64,000 nt of DNA from Heterotrichella gracilis (lineage: Eukaryota > Sar > Xanthophyceae > Tribonematales > Xanthonemataceae): NCBI GenBank assembly GCA_032358255.1, contig JAULBX010027163.1, positions 124,001 to 188,000 on the forward strand, in the 5' to 3' direction. The notes under the pieces are model-generated. The model saw only the letters and a program-made list of their open reading frames with translations. It made no database searches and was not told the origin of the DNA. Of this stretch, positions 11,001 to 23,900 are shown piece by piece. The position numbers were made by a program, and so were the translations under genes. Each line of letters opens with the position of its first letter. The first letter of the stretch is position 1.

Positions 11001-14000
11001 GCGGCAGGGGCGGCGACAACGTTGGCGCCGGCGCCTGCGCCAACGCCGATAAGCTGGAGCGGCTGCGCAAACTGATGGTGCAGGTTTCTGCCAAGCAAAA
11101 GCCACAGCAGGCACACAGTGGGTACAGCATGTTTGCGTCCGAGATACACAGGTGCGCCTGCTTTGAAGCACCAAGCTGTGATGCATGAAAGCCGCTGTCG
11201 AGGGAGGGTTCCTCCACTGCCTGGCGGTCAGTTGGAACTCATGCCGAGGATGCAGGAGGTTAGCAAGTGTTAGTCATGATCATTGGAAATTGGAACTGCC
11301 TGTGTTACTGCCTGGCCACAGCAGGGAATATGCATTTGGTAGGAAACGTTTGCTGCAGCCCTGGCGGACCATGGCATCAGCATGGAGGGCATGCTGGGCC
11401 ACCCAAAACTCCCAACTCGCTGTGCGCACTCACAAGCTACCCTCCCTCCTGCAGGAAGTACTGCGAGTATGATGACAAGATCCAGTTCAACGACATTTCC
11501 GGGGTGGTGGGTGAGGCATGGGACAAGCTGACGCAGGAGGAGAAGATGCCCTACGTGAAGCGGGCTCAGGCTGTAGCTGTGCGAGACAGTGAGGAGCGCG
11601 CCTTGTATGAGCGGCTGGTGGAGCAGGCAAAGCAGCTGCGCGTGGAGTGTGAGCGGGAGGGTGGGTGGGCGCTCAGGCAATGGGAAATGCATGCGGGCCA
11701 TGCAACTGCATGCGGGCTCCATTGGGGATGCATTTACTGCCTTGGACTGCAACCCAGGCAATTGCAATTGCATGCGGGCACCAGGAGGGATGCATGTATT
11801 GACTCCAAAATCACCTGCAGGGCATCCCTGGCAGATATGTCACAGCCGTATGTAAGCTATGTACCGTACAGGGTTGGCCCATGATCGCTGTGCACGTGCC
11901 TGGGCATTGCCAGGGGCGATCCAGATGTTAATGGGCTATGCGTTGTCTCCGTTGGTGACCTATTATTCAAGGGCTACAGGATGCGTCTGATATGGCATCT
12001 GCAACATGCAGGCTTAATCGCACCACACGTTGTTGCCAAGGCTGAGTCACCAGTACCCTCCCCAGAACCACCACAACCCTGCGCCAAGCGGCCAATAGAA
12101 GAGAGAACAGCCGGGCCCAGTCCTGCTGCTGATGAGCATGCTGTGGTATCCAAGCGACCGAGAGATGAGCATTTCTACGCAGACGTGCCTGGCCTGCCAG
12201 CACAGGTGAGCGGCCTACTTGCCACCATGTAGCAGCTTAGTGTTTGTTTGCCAGCAGGTCAATGCACATCCCTTGTATTTTTCTGGTCAAGCAGAGTATT
12301 AATAAAAATAGTATACCTGCGACACATCCCAGTGCCACACAACCCTGCCTCAGGATCACATCAAGATACCTAGAAGGATTGCACACACACACATCTAGAT
12401 CATCTAGTCCATGCTCACATGCGTACACATTGCCACTGGTGTTTGGGAGGCGATACTTGCGCCATGCAATGTCTTCTGCTGCTTGTAACTCATGTTTGGT
12501 GCCCACGGCCCCTTGCAGATGGGGGTCATGTGCCACGGCATCCACGGTATGCTCAACCTGGCGAATAGGCAGGTGTTGTGCGGGTGCACCAACTGCAAGA
12601 AGCTGCCGAAAAGCAAGCGCGTCTTCCGCCCCACAAGTTGGGAGACACATGTTGGGCTGAAAAACGCCAGGAAGTGGAAGGTCACCATCAAGATCCAGCC
12701 TGGCCAGGTGGAGGAGGTGCCACTGGGTGGGTGTGGCATGGCTTCTGCATGCTGCTGGTGATCTTCTGGTGGAGATACTTTGCCTTTACCCCACAGTTGG
12801 TATTCTCATCATATATGTTTTGCTTAAAATCAAAGCAAACAAAAGCATCTGTGTCTTTGGATGGCTGAGTGGCCCCACGCAGTAGTTGCATTCTGGCAGA
12901 GTCGCCAGCTGCTATCAAGTCAACATCGTTGCATGCCCTTGCGCTGACAGCTCCTTTTGGTGTCTCTGTGGCAGGGGCGCAGCCCATGACGATCGCCAAA
13001 TGGCTGGAGCTGAAGGGCGTTGAGGTGCCTTCGTCTGAACGCGAGCCCCACGTACCAAAGGACCCAAAGCCCACGAAGGAGCAGAAGGACCCGGCAAAGG
13101 AGGAGAGGGAGCGACAGGAGCAGCTGAGGCTGTTGATAAGGGAGCAACAGGAGGCAAAGGCAAAACAAGTGGAGCAGCAGCCGGAACCGCAGGAGGCTGC
13201 TGCGCAGGCGTGGCAGCCTTGGCTGAATGTGCTGAACCCTGCCAAGTACAGGCCTGTCAAGGTGAGCAGTGGGAGTGGGTGGGCTGGGGGTGGGTGGGCA
13301 GGGTGTGGGGGTAATGCGCTGGGTGCCTTTGCATCTGGTGGGACATGGGCATTGCGATGATTGCTGAGTGCGGGTGCGCTGGTCCTTTGCAGGTGGTTGG
13401 TCAAAGCATAGCAACAACCACTGGGTGCTGATGCACCTATAGGCATGTATTTGTGTCAGATCACTGGTGTTCAAAATGTGCACCGCACTTGCATTGGGCA
13501 TCCTCTCCTGGACATGAGCAAGTGGGTGCAAACTCAAGCCGCTGACTCGTGCTTGACATCATACAGCACAGCCTTGCTAGGCATCACATACCTCCCTGCC
13601 ATTGATTTATATGAATTCATCAGGCAATCCTGGGCGCAGGTGATATTTGCGGGCGATCGCTGCGCCGTGTGTGACAGCGGGGTTGCCTACGACCTTGACC
13701 AGCTGGTGGAATGCAGTGGATGTGCTATCGCGGTGCACCAGTCCTGCTACGGCGTGCCAGAGCTGCCAGGTGCGTGAAATCATGGCCCTAGGCCAGTGCT
13801 CCCCATGCCGTACACCATGGCCAGCTACTGAATCCATGCATATGCAGCAAGTCAGGGTAATCTTCACAGGTGACGAGGTGTGATTATAGGTGAATTTGTG
13901 CCAGTGTGCTGTAATTTTTGGAATCTCTCATTTTGTTGATAGACCTGGAGTGGCTATGACACATCCTGCATACAACACGGACTTCTTAGTATTCATATGA

Positions 14001-16987
14001 ATCAATGCATGTAATTAGAGCTTTCTAACAAGGATATTGGAAAAATGTAGAATGTCTTCCTTCCATAATGAAGTTGCATGATTTGGCATACGCCTGTAAT
14101 CAGCGTTTTCACCCAGGCACATTGAAGCATGTGCCCTGTCGGTCATTGGTTAGCAAGGCATCACTCTGGGCGCAGGGGCTGGCGACACCTGGCTGTGTCG
14201 AACGTGTGAGTTCAAGGACAAGGATGCAGCGCCCCCGCAGTGCTGCCTGTGCCCCGTTGAAGGGGGTGCGCTCAAGCCAACGGACGTGCCTGGCCTGTGG
14301 TGCCACACCGCGTGCATGCATTGGATCCCAGAGGTGGGTCTGGGGGTCCTGGCTGCCTGGCACTGACTCAGCTCTGACCTGGCACTGAGCCTGCCATCGC
14401 TTGTCTTGTGTGTGGGTGGGTGTGAGGAAATGGCAAAGTACGGCCAAAGAGAAGGCGCTGCAAACCGCTGCACTGTGGCGCTGCAAACCTGCTGTGCATG
14501 GTTTATGGATGGTGCATCAGTGAGCCCCTGCATTGCCATTTTGTGTGCAGTCTCATCACTACTCCCTTTACCTCTGGAGTGGCAAGTGATGGAGGAGATG
14601 CACACAGCATTGCAATCCCACTTGCCCAAACATGGACCTGTACACAAAGCCAGCCGTGTGGCACACCTTCCGTTGCTGTGCAGGTGACGGTTGAGGATGT
14701 GGGGCGCATGGAGCCTGTGGAGGGTATCAAGAACATCCAGAAGGAGCGCTGGGAGCTGATGTGCTGCCTGTGCCGGCAGCGCATGGGCGCCAAGATCCAG
14801 TGCGACAAATGCTGCACCTCCTATCACCCGCTGTGCGCGCGCCTGGCAGGGCTGCACATGGACATGCAAGAGGTGCGTTGTGAAAACCCTTAGGGGTTAC
14901 TTGAGGGTTGAAAGTATTAGCTTTTGTTGAAAGCCTGGGGCTGCACATGTAGATGGCAGAGGTGTGCAGGAAGAAGCATTGCGGTTGCAAATGTGTATGT
15001 CTAATGTGCACCCTAGCCCGCCATTTCAAACAGCCACCATGAGATCTCTTTCGATGTACACATTATAGCAACTGTGGCTTCAGTCAGGGCACCCGTACTG
15101 ATTGTCCCCCTCGTATTGATTGTCACCCCCCTACCCCCACCACAGGGCCAGGGCCCCGACGACCCCGTTCGCCTCATCTCCTACTGCCCCAAGCACCGCA
15201 AACCCAGGCCGGAGCTGACAGGTGTCGACCTGGTGCGCGATGACCCATATGGTCGCGAGCGCAAGGGGTTGAATGGCAAAAAGGCGGAGGCAACGGCGCA
15301 GGATGCGGATGTGGCCGCTGCGCAGCCTCCAGCTGTGTCCATGTCAAAGTGCGCGGAAGTGCGTGCACAAGCAGGGGCGCCTACGGTGCGTGCGGGTTGT
15401 GTAGGGTGTGTTGCAGGGTTTAGGGTTCACACGCAAGCGGTTCGTGTCTAGCCTGCCAGCAATATCCGTGGTTTTGTGCGCTTGCTGTGGTTTAGCCTGT
15501 TTAGGGTCTTGCTGACCCCAGCTGGCGTTACTCTCACGGCTGCCTACCTGTGCGCAGCCCATGTATCGTGGCCAAGCACAGGGCACCGCCCAGTCTACCA
15601 CCTCTGCTAAGGATGCGAAGCCTCCCACGCTGGACCCCGTGCATCAGCAGCAAGCTTTGGCGCAATCACAGGGCGAGCAGGCGGAGGTGCAGGCCAAGGT
15701 GCGTGATTTGGTGGCGTTGGATGCGCATATTTGCTCTGTCTTAAGCAGGGTCTTTTGCCTCATCCTGCTGTGTGATCCTCCTTGGTCTGATGATAAGCTT
15801 CTTCTGTAGGCCCAGCCAGTGGCCGCCACACCGTCCCAAAGCAGGAGCTCACATGTGGCGGGATCACAGAATCGGCCATGTGCACTGAATGGATGCCAGA
15901 GGGCTGACGGGGCCACTCTGCAATGCGCCAACGCCTGCGAGGTGTATGTCCACCCACCCTGTGCTGTGGAGCTCTGCAAGGGGCACGGGTGGTACGAAAC
16001 TGAGGAGGTGAGTTGCCATATGCATGCGTGTTGGCCTGGGCATGATTGGGGGCTGGTCATCCTATGTGTGTGAATTACGTATGTTATGAGGATTGGCCTG
16101 TCACCTTACATGGTAGAAGAAATGGTGCACAGGATGGGCATGCCTCCCGCTTTGCTAACTCCCTTTTAAGAACAGGCCCCTGTTGAAAGACATGCTGAGT
16201 AGTTATTTGGTTGACATTATGCTCTATGCTTAGTTTATTGTTATATCTCCTTACTGCGTGTCACCCACCGCATCCACTTACGACAGTTACCCTCTACAGG
16301 AGATGATGACCCCAGGCACTTTCTTCTGTCGCAAGTGTGTTGATGTGGCAGAGGCAATGCTCAAGGGGAAGCGGAGGGCAACTTCATCAATTGCGCTGGC
16401 TTCCCCTAAACGGGGGAAGATAGCATCGGATGCAGGTACGCGCTTTAGAGAATATCAACGGCGGTAGTGCCATGCATTGTCAGCCACACCAAGCACCTGC
16501 CATTGCAAAAGCAGCCATCTTTACCCATGTGCCAGGGAGGCGTAAGTGGCCCAACGAGCACATGCCCAGGGAGCTGAGTGTTACTTGTTTAACGATGCAC
16601 CATCCTGGAGTTTGCAACCCATCACTCAGTCCAATATGGGTGGAGAACGAAGTGTTGCTCTTGTTTCTGCTAGGGGCTCCAGCAGCGCAGCCGTCATCGT
16701 CAGGCATGTCTGAGCAAGATGTGGCGCATGCCCCCTTGGAGGCAGAGCAGGCGGTGCCTCCATCCTCCGCGCTGCAGGGCGCAGCAGGGCAGGCGCCCGC
16801 CCCATTGCAGCCCTCGTCAGCGGTGTCGGGAGACGCTGCCAATGCGTACGAGGGCGCAATGCGTTCGTTGAAAGCTTTCATTGACGGCATGAAGCGTGTG
16901 TTCCCGGATGCGTGGGAGGAGGCAGGGCAAGCAGGGGAGTCAGCTGGGGGTGCATGTGGAGCAGGGAGCAAGTTGGCGCCTCAGTAG
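8036..16987 (+). CDS. Trithorax-like PWWP/PHD/HMG-box protein, SET-less tandem copy with expanded repeat region
   Basis: A 19-exon model gives 1475 aa with every phase consistent: 8036-8119, 8221-8322, 8445-8540, 8845-8886, 9136-9192, 9320-9466, 9653-11151, 11455-11660, 12012-12205, 12519-12726, 12975-13261, 13640-13769, 14176-14333, 14684-14872, 15146-15385, 15558-15698, 15810-16007, 16300-16435, 16674-16987. Domains in order: PWWP-like (1-108, with GDVVWVNN and GEAFWP); a Cys-rich PHD module (about 135-225, with CDGCD); an AT-hook-like GRPRKG followed by about 17 degenerate 18-23-residue repeats; an HMG box (about 662-735); a SAND-like segment with ARKWK (810-878); PHD plus extended PHD (about 975-1170); and a C-terminal PHD-like finger spread over exons 17-18. 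There is no Tudor or SET domain, so it probably binds chromatin without methylating it. Exon lengths match the neighbour at 17901-31702 almost one for one through exon 15, showing tandem duplication. Confidence 0.85.
9949..10965 (+). repeat. In-frame coding minisatellite, about 17 degenerate units of 54-69 bp
   Basis: Units alternate between two related forms, one like EPAPVNTADASPAPSVQPRL and one like EPAAVDTTDATPAPSPRLRQ. Each is 18-23 residues, rich in Pro, Ala, Ser and Thr, and ends in a basic or acidic clip. The array lies wholly within exon 7 of trithorax-like copy 1, stays in frame and contains no stop. The homologous exon in copy 2 (19754-20091) is 1161 bp shorter and lacks it. It probably encodes a disordered linker between the PHD and HMG modules. 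Confidence 0.9.
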
Positions 16988-17900
16988 CAGGCGTGGGGTA
17001 TCAGTCATTGAGGGCGGGGTTTCCAGCTTGAATTACCGTAAGATAGGTCACAAGATACGGACTGTATTGATCGCTGCAAATCCTCCTGTCCATTTCGTAG
17101 ATGCGCAACAGGACAGAAAGTTCTGGAATTTGGATCGAATACAATGAACCCAGCTCAAAAGCTCAAAGTGAATGGCAGGAACATATGCTCCTACACAGCA
17201 ACGTCATGCATGCCGGCTGTTTGTAAAAGTAGGCCTTTTGGCTTCTGTTTTCTTTTCCTTTTTAGGTGATGGCACATATCACAGCGAATTCTGAGCTGGA
17301 GGTATTGTCTTACGTTACAAGGGTCACCTTTCTCTTGGGATCGCAGGCCAGTTTGGTTGTAAATGTCTGGGTAGGGCCCACATGGGGCTGTCAGAATGGC
17401 TTGACCTAGGCTGGTGTTTTATCTACAGATGCTCTTCGTGATCCCCTTCAGACAGCAATTTGGTGGGTGTAGAAATAGTACTTGTTATTATGGTGTGACG
17501 TTTCTGGGGGGTTGCACATACGGACCTGCAATTTATCATTATTATGTAAACAGGAAAGATGTGTGAAGTCCTTCCTCAGCAAAAATGCCCCCAAAAATTA
17601 GAATAATAATTAATGATGATTTGTTGAAAACAGGCAAATTTAAATTACCCTCTACTTATGTAACCATACGACACAACCCCTGGAGGGGCAAACGTTGAAA
17701 GTTCGCAAGTTGCCCAAACATAGCGTTTGGTCTTCGAAGGGTGTGGCACAACTGCTTGGTAGAACTGTGTTGTTGAACACCATCACTGAGGACCACGTTG
17801 GGTTGTGCTAAGGAGCGCACCCGGAAAACAGGTATGGGCTCTTCACAGAGCATCGATTGTCAAGGGCCAAGGAATACATAGGCACCAAGAAGTGGGAGCG
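16988..17900. other. Intergenic spacer between tandem trithorax-like genes
   Basis: About 910 bases run from the stop of copy 1 to the start of copy 2. AT-rich stretches occur near 17530-17640. No gene, known repeat or clear promoter motif is seen. It should contain the terminator of copy 1 and the promoter of copy 2. An in-frame ATG at 17805 could extend copy 2 upstream. Confidence 0.4.
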
Positions 17901-20900
17901 ATGGAGGGACAGCCGCTGGAAAGTTTTTCGCCGAGGGATGTTGTTTGGGTAAACAACGGAGTCAGGGGAGAGGCTTTCTGGCCGGTAAGTTGGGTTTGAA
18001 CATTTTCACGTGACCCGATTGTGGCAACATCCACCTGTTCAAAGGTAGGCTTCTCCGTTGCAAACTGAGAGCTGCTGTGCTGCCTTTATCAGGCCGTCGT
18101 TATTGACCCTATTGCACAAGCTCCAGAGGACGTTCGTCGACAGAGGGAGGCAGGCAAGCACTGTGTCATGTTGTTTGGCCCGCCACTGAAGGTACGGGCC
18201 TTGCCAACTTGGCAAGGCGGTTGGGGGTGTTGTGGAGGGGCTTCTGTTTCTTGTATATGTCGTTGCGCCTTGCCTGGATGACTACTGCTGGTCCCTGGGT
18301 TGTGGGTTTGCAGCAAGCCATGTTCAGTGGGCGCTTATGCATCGATATGGCTGCAGGGGGGGTTTCGAGACTATGCATGGGCCCAAGACCTGCTCCCCTT
18401 CCACGAGCACTTGGACCATGTGCAGGTATGTTATATGGCAGAATGCGACTTAAATTAACTCTGTGCCTGGGCATTTTCGCTTCCTGTGTGCTGCTGCCAG
18501 TTATCGGGGATGAGGTGTTCCAACCTGGTTACCACCATGCGATTGTGGCACCGCAAACCGCTGCCTCATTGCTGCCCACTTTACGTTTCTTAAAGGGGCA
18601 GTTCCAGCACGTGCTCCAGCCGTTGTTGCCGTTGCATTCTGCAAGTTGCATGTTGCAGTTTTGGGTGAGCGGAAACTCGAGTGTGATTTTTTCTATTGCA
18701 GACCAATGGATCCCGCAACAAGGCCTTCAAGACTGCGATTGAAGAGGTACACAACCCTTATACCCCTATTCCCCTCCTTTGTCTGACCATCCCCCCTGCT
18801 TACCGACACAATCTGGTTTTGCAACGGATGACCAACACGATGTGATCCCTCCTTTGGGCCCAATGCTGCTCGTAAGCCCCCAGCTCTGTATCCTGTGCCC
18901 CTTCTGCCAACTTGGGTACTGTTTTCTACATACCCAGTGTTCAGCAGTGTCCCCCCCTGTACGTGTTGCACATTGTGTTGCATTGGTTTGCAAGGGCAAT
19001 GAGCCTATTTTTCCCGCTCTCTATCTCTACCTCCGACACCCGGGTTTGCTGTTCGGGGTCCGGGGAAGTTCCAAACCTTGCACCTCGTTTCCTTCTCTAG
19101 AATCAACCTCAAAGGGCAGTCGCCGTTTGCCCCTGTCGGTTCACCTGTACGACGGGCTAGGTGCAATCTGACCCTCGAGCCACCCTGCAGGTCTTCTCGT
19201 ACACCAACGGCACCATGGACCCTTTCAGCCACCTCGACGTCTTCCAGGTTCGTTGCGGTGCCCTTCCCTTGTACCATGCTCCTTCTCTGCCTTGCCCTTG
19301 TTGCTGCGCCCTGTGCTTGTCAAAACAGGCAGGCACCCTCCCTGGCCACTGGCCTGTCACTGGTGGGTTGGTTGACCACTACTTTGTGGCTCTAATGGCG
19401 CAGGCTCAAGCCGCCAACGGCCACCACTGCAGCAGCTGCAACGTGACCCTGGACGACGTTGAACTGGAGAGGTACCAGGACTTCCAGGGCCGCTGCACCA
19501 CCTGCCAAAAGCGCTACCTGGAGGGCAGCTATTGCCCCGTGTGCAGCAAGGTGGGCCAAGGTTCCAGTGGTGTGGCCTCGTGCCTGGGAACGGAAAGCTG
19601 GGTCTTTTTGTAACCCCAGAACCCGCCCTCTTGTTTCATTTCCGTTTACGCTTGGCTTGGTTGGTGTTGCCATGTTGACAGTGCAGTTGCACCTCCAGCC
19701 CAGTTCCTCCACCACCCCCACCTTGCCCAGCACCCTTACTCCCCTTGCCCCAGGTGTGGTGGGGCTCTGAGAAGGACATGGTGGGCTGCGACGGCTGCGA
19801 CCTGTGGGTGCACGCCGGCTGCGACCCACACGCCCGGCAGGCGCTGCAGGACATGCAGGCCAACGCCGAGGCGCCTTTCTACTGCACCAAGTGCCGCCAG
19901 CACCACACAGGGCGAGCGCACCTCGGCCACGCCACGCTGACGCCGCATGGCCGGCCCCGCTCGCAGCCCACAGGGGCCAGCGGCGGCGCCGGCAAGCTGG
20001 ACCGGCTGCGGCAGCTGGAGGCGCAGGTTGAGAAGCAGAAGCCCAAGCGCGCACGCAGCGGGTACAACATATTCGCCTCCGAGATCCACAGGTGCGCAGT
20101 GGGGACCCCTGCTGGCAATTGGCATTGGGTCACGTCAGCAGCGGAGCACCATCTCCATGCCATGCACCCCGCCATGCATAGAGGCTTCATGGAGCTGGCA
20201 CTAGGCAGCGGCTTATGAGCGCCCGGAGTGCATGGCATGTGGCCAATTTGGGTGGATGCATGGATGGATGCACGCGTCTTGGATATTCAAGTCACACAAT
20301 TCCATGTACCTGCTGTCCCCACCCCCCTCCTCTTCTTCCCCCTGCAGGAAGTACTCTGTGCATGACGAGAAGGTTCAGTTCAGGGATATCGCCAAGGTGG
20401 TGGGTGAGGCGTGGAAGCGGCTGACGCAGGAGGAGAAGATGCCCTACGAGGAGCAGGCGCAGGGCGAGGCGGCGCGGTACAGCGAGAAGCGGCAGGTGTA
20501 CAGCGACCTGGTGGCGCAGGCGGGGCAAATGCGGGCGGAGTGTGAGCGGGAAGGTGCGCTGGCATATAGGGTTTAGGGTTGAATCCAGGCCTTTGACTAC
20601 AGCTGAATTGTTGATACTTATTTTTTTCCTTGTAGTTTTATGTCAGTGGGAAGGTGCGCTGGTATTTAGGCATTGAATCCAGGCATTTAATTGCAACTGA
20701 ATTGTTGACATCCAGAGAGTTTAGTTAAAACTGCACTTTTCAGTTGTAGTTACATGTGAGTCCCAGGTTGGATGCATACACTAAGTTTAATAACATGCCG
20801 GGAACCCTGGTTTTAACAAGCCATTGCTCTGTGTCAGCTTCATTGTGTGCAAGTGATCCCTTTAGCCCATGTCCACTGTGGCTCGCGAGCTGGGCAGAGG

Positions 20901-23900
20901 CTTTCCCTTGTTTTGCCAGGTTTCAATGGGCTTTGTGCTGTTCCGTGAATTTTGCTATTGCTATTGCATGACGCTTGCGTGATGCGCCTGCAACCTGCAG
21001 GTCTGCTTGCATCCCGCCACGATGGCAAGGGCGAGTCGCCGCCTGATCTCCCACCCCCTGCGCGCGCCTCCACCGGCTCCAAGCGGCCCCTTGAGATCAA
21101 GGCTGAGCCCAGTCCCGATGAGGATGAGCCTCCCAAGAAATCCAGGCTGCGCTACACAGACGTGCCTGGCCTGCCTACAGAGGTGAGTGGAGTCGACAAG
21201 GGCAGTTGAGATGCATGGAATTGACCAGCTGCAGAAGTGTGTTCTTTCATGTGCAAGAGAAATGATTTGGAGGTGTATAGCTTGACATATGCACCACCCC
21301 GTGATGTACAACCCTGGACCAGGATGACCCATTGATCGGCGCACACACACACCGCTATTGGTCTTGAAAAAAGACACTTGCAGCTTGCACCGCCTTCCGC
21401 TGCTCCCTGCTCATGTCCGCCCCCCTTCCCCCCCTTGCAGATGCGCGTCATGTGCAACGGCATGCCCGGCGTGCTCAACCTGTTGGCGCAGCGGGTGGTG
21501 TGCTCGTGCAGTGACTGCAAGAAGCAGCCGCAGGAGGCACACGAGTTCACCCCCACGCAGTGGGAGCAGCACTCGGGGGCGGGGGCTGCCAAGAAGTGGA
21601 AGGCCTCCATCAGGATCGAGCCTGGCGAGGTGGATGAGATCCCCATAGGTGGGTGTGGTAAGCCATTCTATGCGTGTTCAATGAAAACTACGTTTAGAGG
21701 TTCAATCTACAGCCATCTGTAGTCTGGGGATGCTGTTGTCAACCAGAGAATTTTAATAGCATTTTAAAAGTTTTGCCTTAATTTCTTATAAAAATTAGAA
21801 GTGCATTGCACGCTCTGCATGTTGACATACTTTCCCTCCTGCAGGTTCGCAGTCCATGATGATCGGCAAGTGGCTGGAGATGAAGGGCATCGATGTGCGC
21901 CCATCCGCGCGTGCAACCCCCGTCTCCCGGGTCCCAAGGGAGCCCAAGGAAGCCAAGGAGCCAAAGGAAATAGCGGTCAAGGTGGAGAAGCCGCCCAAAC
22001 CTGAGAAGGCTATTGTGCAGGCGTGGCAGCCCTGGCTGGATGTGCTGAACCCCACCAAGTACAGGCCTGTCAAGGTGAGCAGTGGGAGGTGGTTCCTCAT
22101 GGATGGGTTTGGTCATGGGCAGTGCAGGGGGCGTGTGGTATGCAAAGGCCGCACCACATTTCATTCCCTCACACAAATGAGTATGTTTATACGTTCTTTT
22201 GAATTATTGCGTGCTCCTGGGCGCAGGTGAAATTTGCGGGCGACCGCTGCTGTGTGTGCGACAGCGACGTTGACTACGACTTTGACCAGCTGGTGTCGTG
22301 CGACTCCTGTGGGATCACGGTGCACCAGTCCTGCTACGGCGTGCCAGAGCTGCCAGGTGCGTGAAAATATGGCAGCCATGGTCATGACTGATTGGGGCAG
22401 TTGTTAATTTCTTGCGTCTACAACAGGTGGCATCGATGTCATTGACCGATGTTTTCAGGTTGGAGGTCTTTCTTGAGGATAGGAGATGTACGCGTGCATC
22501 GATAGGTGGTACAAAAACAGCCAGGAAAGAGCTGCTTGACACCGCAAGACTGACTGCAAATCTGGCTGTATTGCTGGATTACTGATTAAATAACATGCAT
22601 CAGCCTCTGCCATGGAATTGTGACCCACAGTACCTGCTCTGGCAACAATCTCCTGACTTCCAATTCAGCAATCTCCAGCCGTCGGTCAGCAAGCACACCC
22701 CTTGGTTGCAGGTGTTGAGGACATGTGGCTGTGCCGCACCTGCGAGCTCAAGGACGAGGACGCAGCGCCCCCGCAATGCTGCCTGTGCCCCGTGGAGGGC
22801 GGCGCGCTCAAGCCAACCAACATGCCTGCGCTGTGGTGCCATGCGGCGTGCATGCAGTGGATCCCAGAGGTAAGCTTGGGGGTTCTGGCTGCGTGTGCAT
22901 CAAGCCTGCCATCTCTTGTCGTGTATGGGTGGGTGGGTGAGGAAGAGGCAACGTACAGCCATACGTTGCCTCTATGGCTACGTATTGCCATAGACGTATA
23001 ATAGAGAAGGCGCAGCAATCCGCTGCATCAGGCTGGTGGGGAAAGGGGTGGTCATGCCTGGAATGGTGCACCTTGGCAGCCCATGGAATAGTCCATGGGT
23101 GCTTTTCAGGATTTTGATGGTGTGATTGCACACCTTCTCATTGAGAGTAAGGACTGCCATTGAGAAGTAAAGCCACTCAACCAAAACATGTAGGGCAGTC
23201 GCACCCTAGGCGCATGACATACCCATCCCTCATTGCACAGGTGACGGTTGAGGATGTTGGGCGCATGGAGCCTGTGGAGGGTATCAAGAATATCCAGAAG
23301 GAGCGCTGGGAGCTGATGTGCTGTGTATGCCGGCAGCGCATGGGGGCCAAGATTCAATGCGCCACCTGCTGCACCTCCTACCACCCGCTGTGTGCGCGCC
23401 TGGCAGGGCTGCACATGGAGATGGCAGAGGTGGGAAGCCTTTGGCTTGGACATATTAAGTTCTGGTGGGAAGTGGTGCAGCTCTTGGAGAGGGCAGGCAT
23501 GCGTGCTGGAACCCTTGGGGTTAACTTGAGGATTTGGGTGGAAAAGGGGGCTGCGCAGCATGAGCACTTAGGATTTTATGGGAATATTCCAGGGTTTAAT
23601 GGAGAATTCAGTTGCATAAGCGGTGGTCCATGTTGGATCCTGGTATGCAATGTTTCCACCACGGTTCATATTGGATCCTAGTATGCAATGTTTCCACCAC
23701 GGTCCATGTTGGATCCTAGTATGCAATTTTTCACCAGGAAGTGATCCAGTGCCTTGTCCTTTAATCGCACACACCCATTCCTCTAACCTACGTCCCCTTT
23801 CTTGCCCCTCCTTGTAGGGCGACCAGGGCCCCGACGGGCCCCTGCGCCTCATCTCCTACTGCCCCAAGCACTGCACCCCCCAGCCGCAGCTGACAGGTGT

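Noticed and set aside
9625-11217. A 530-codon open frame on the minus strand opposite the repeat exon
   Set aside because: It is the antisense shadow of the GC-rich repeat array. The plus strand carries the PHD and HMG ends in frame with splice sites; the minus frame shows only low complexity.
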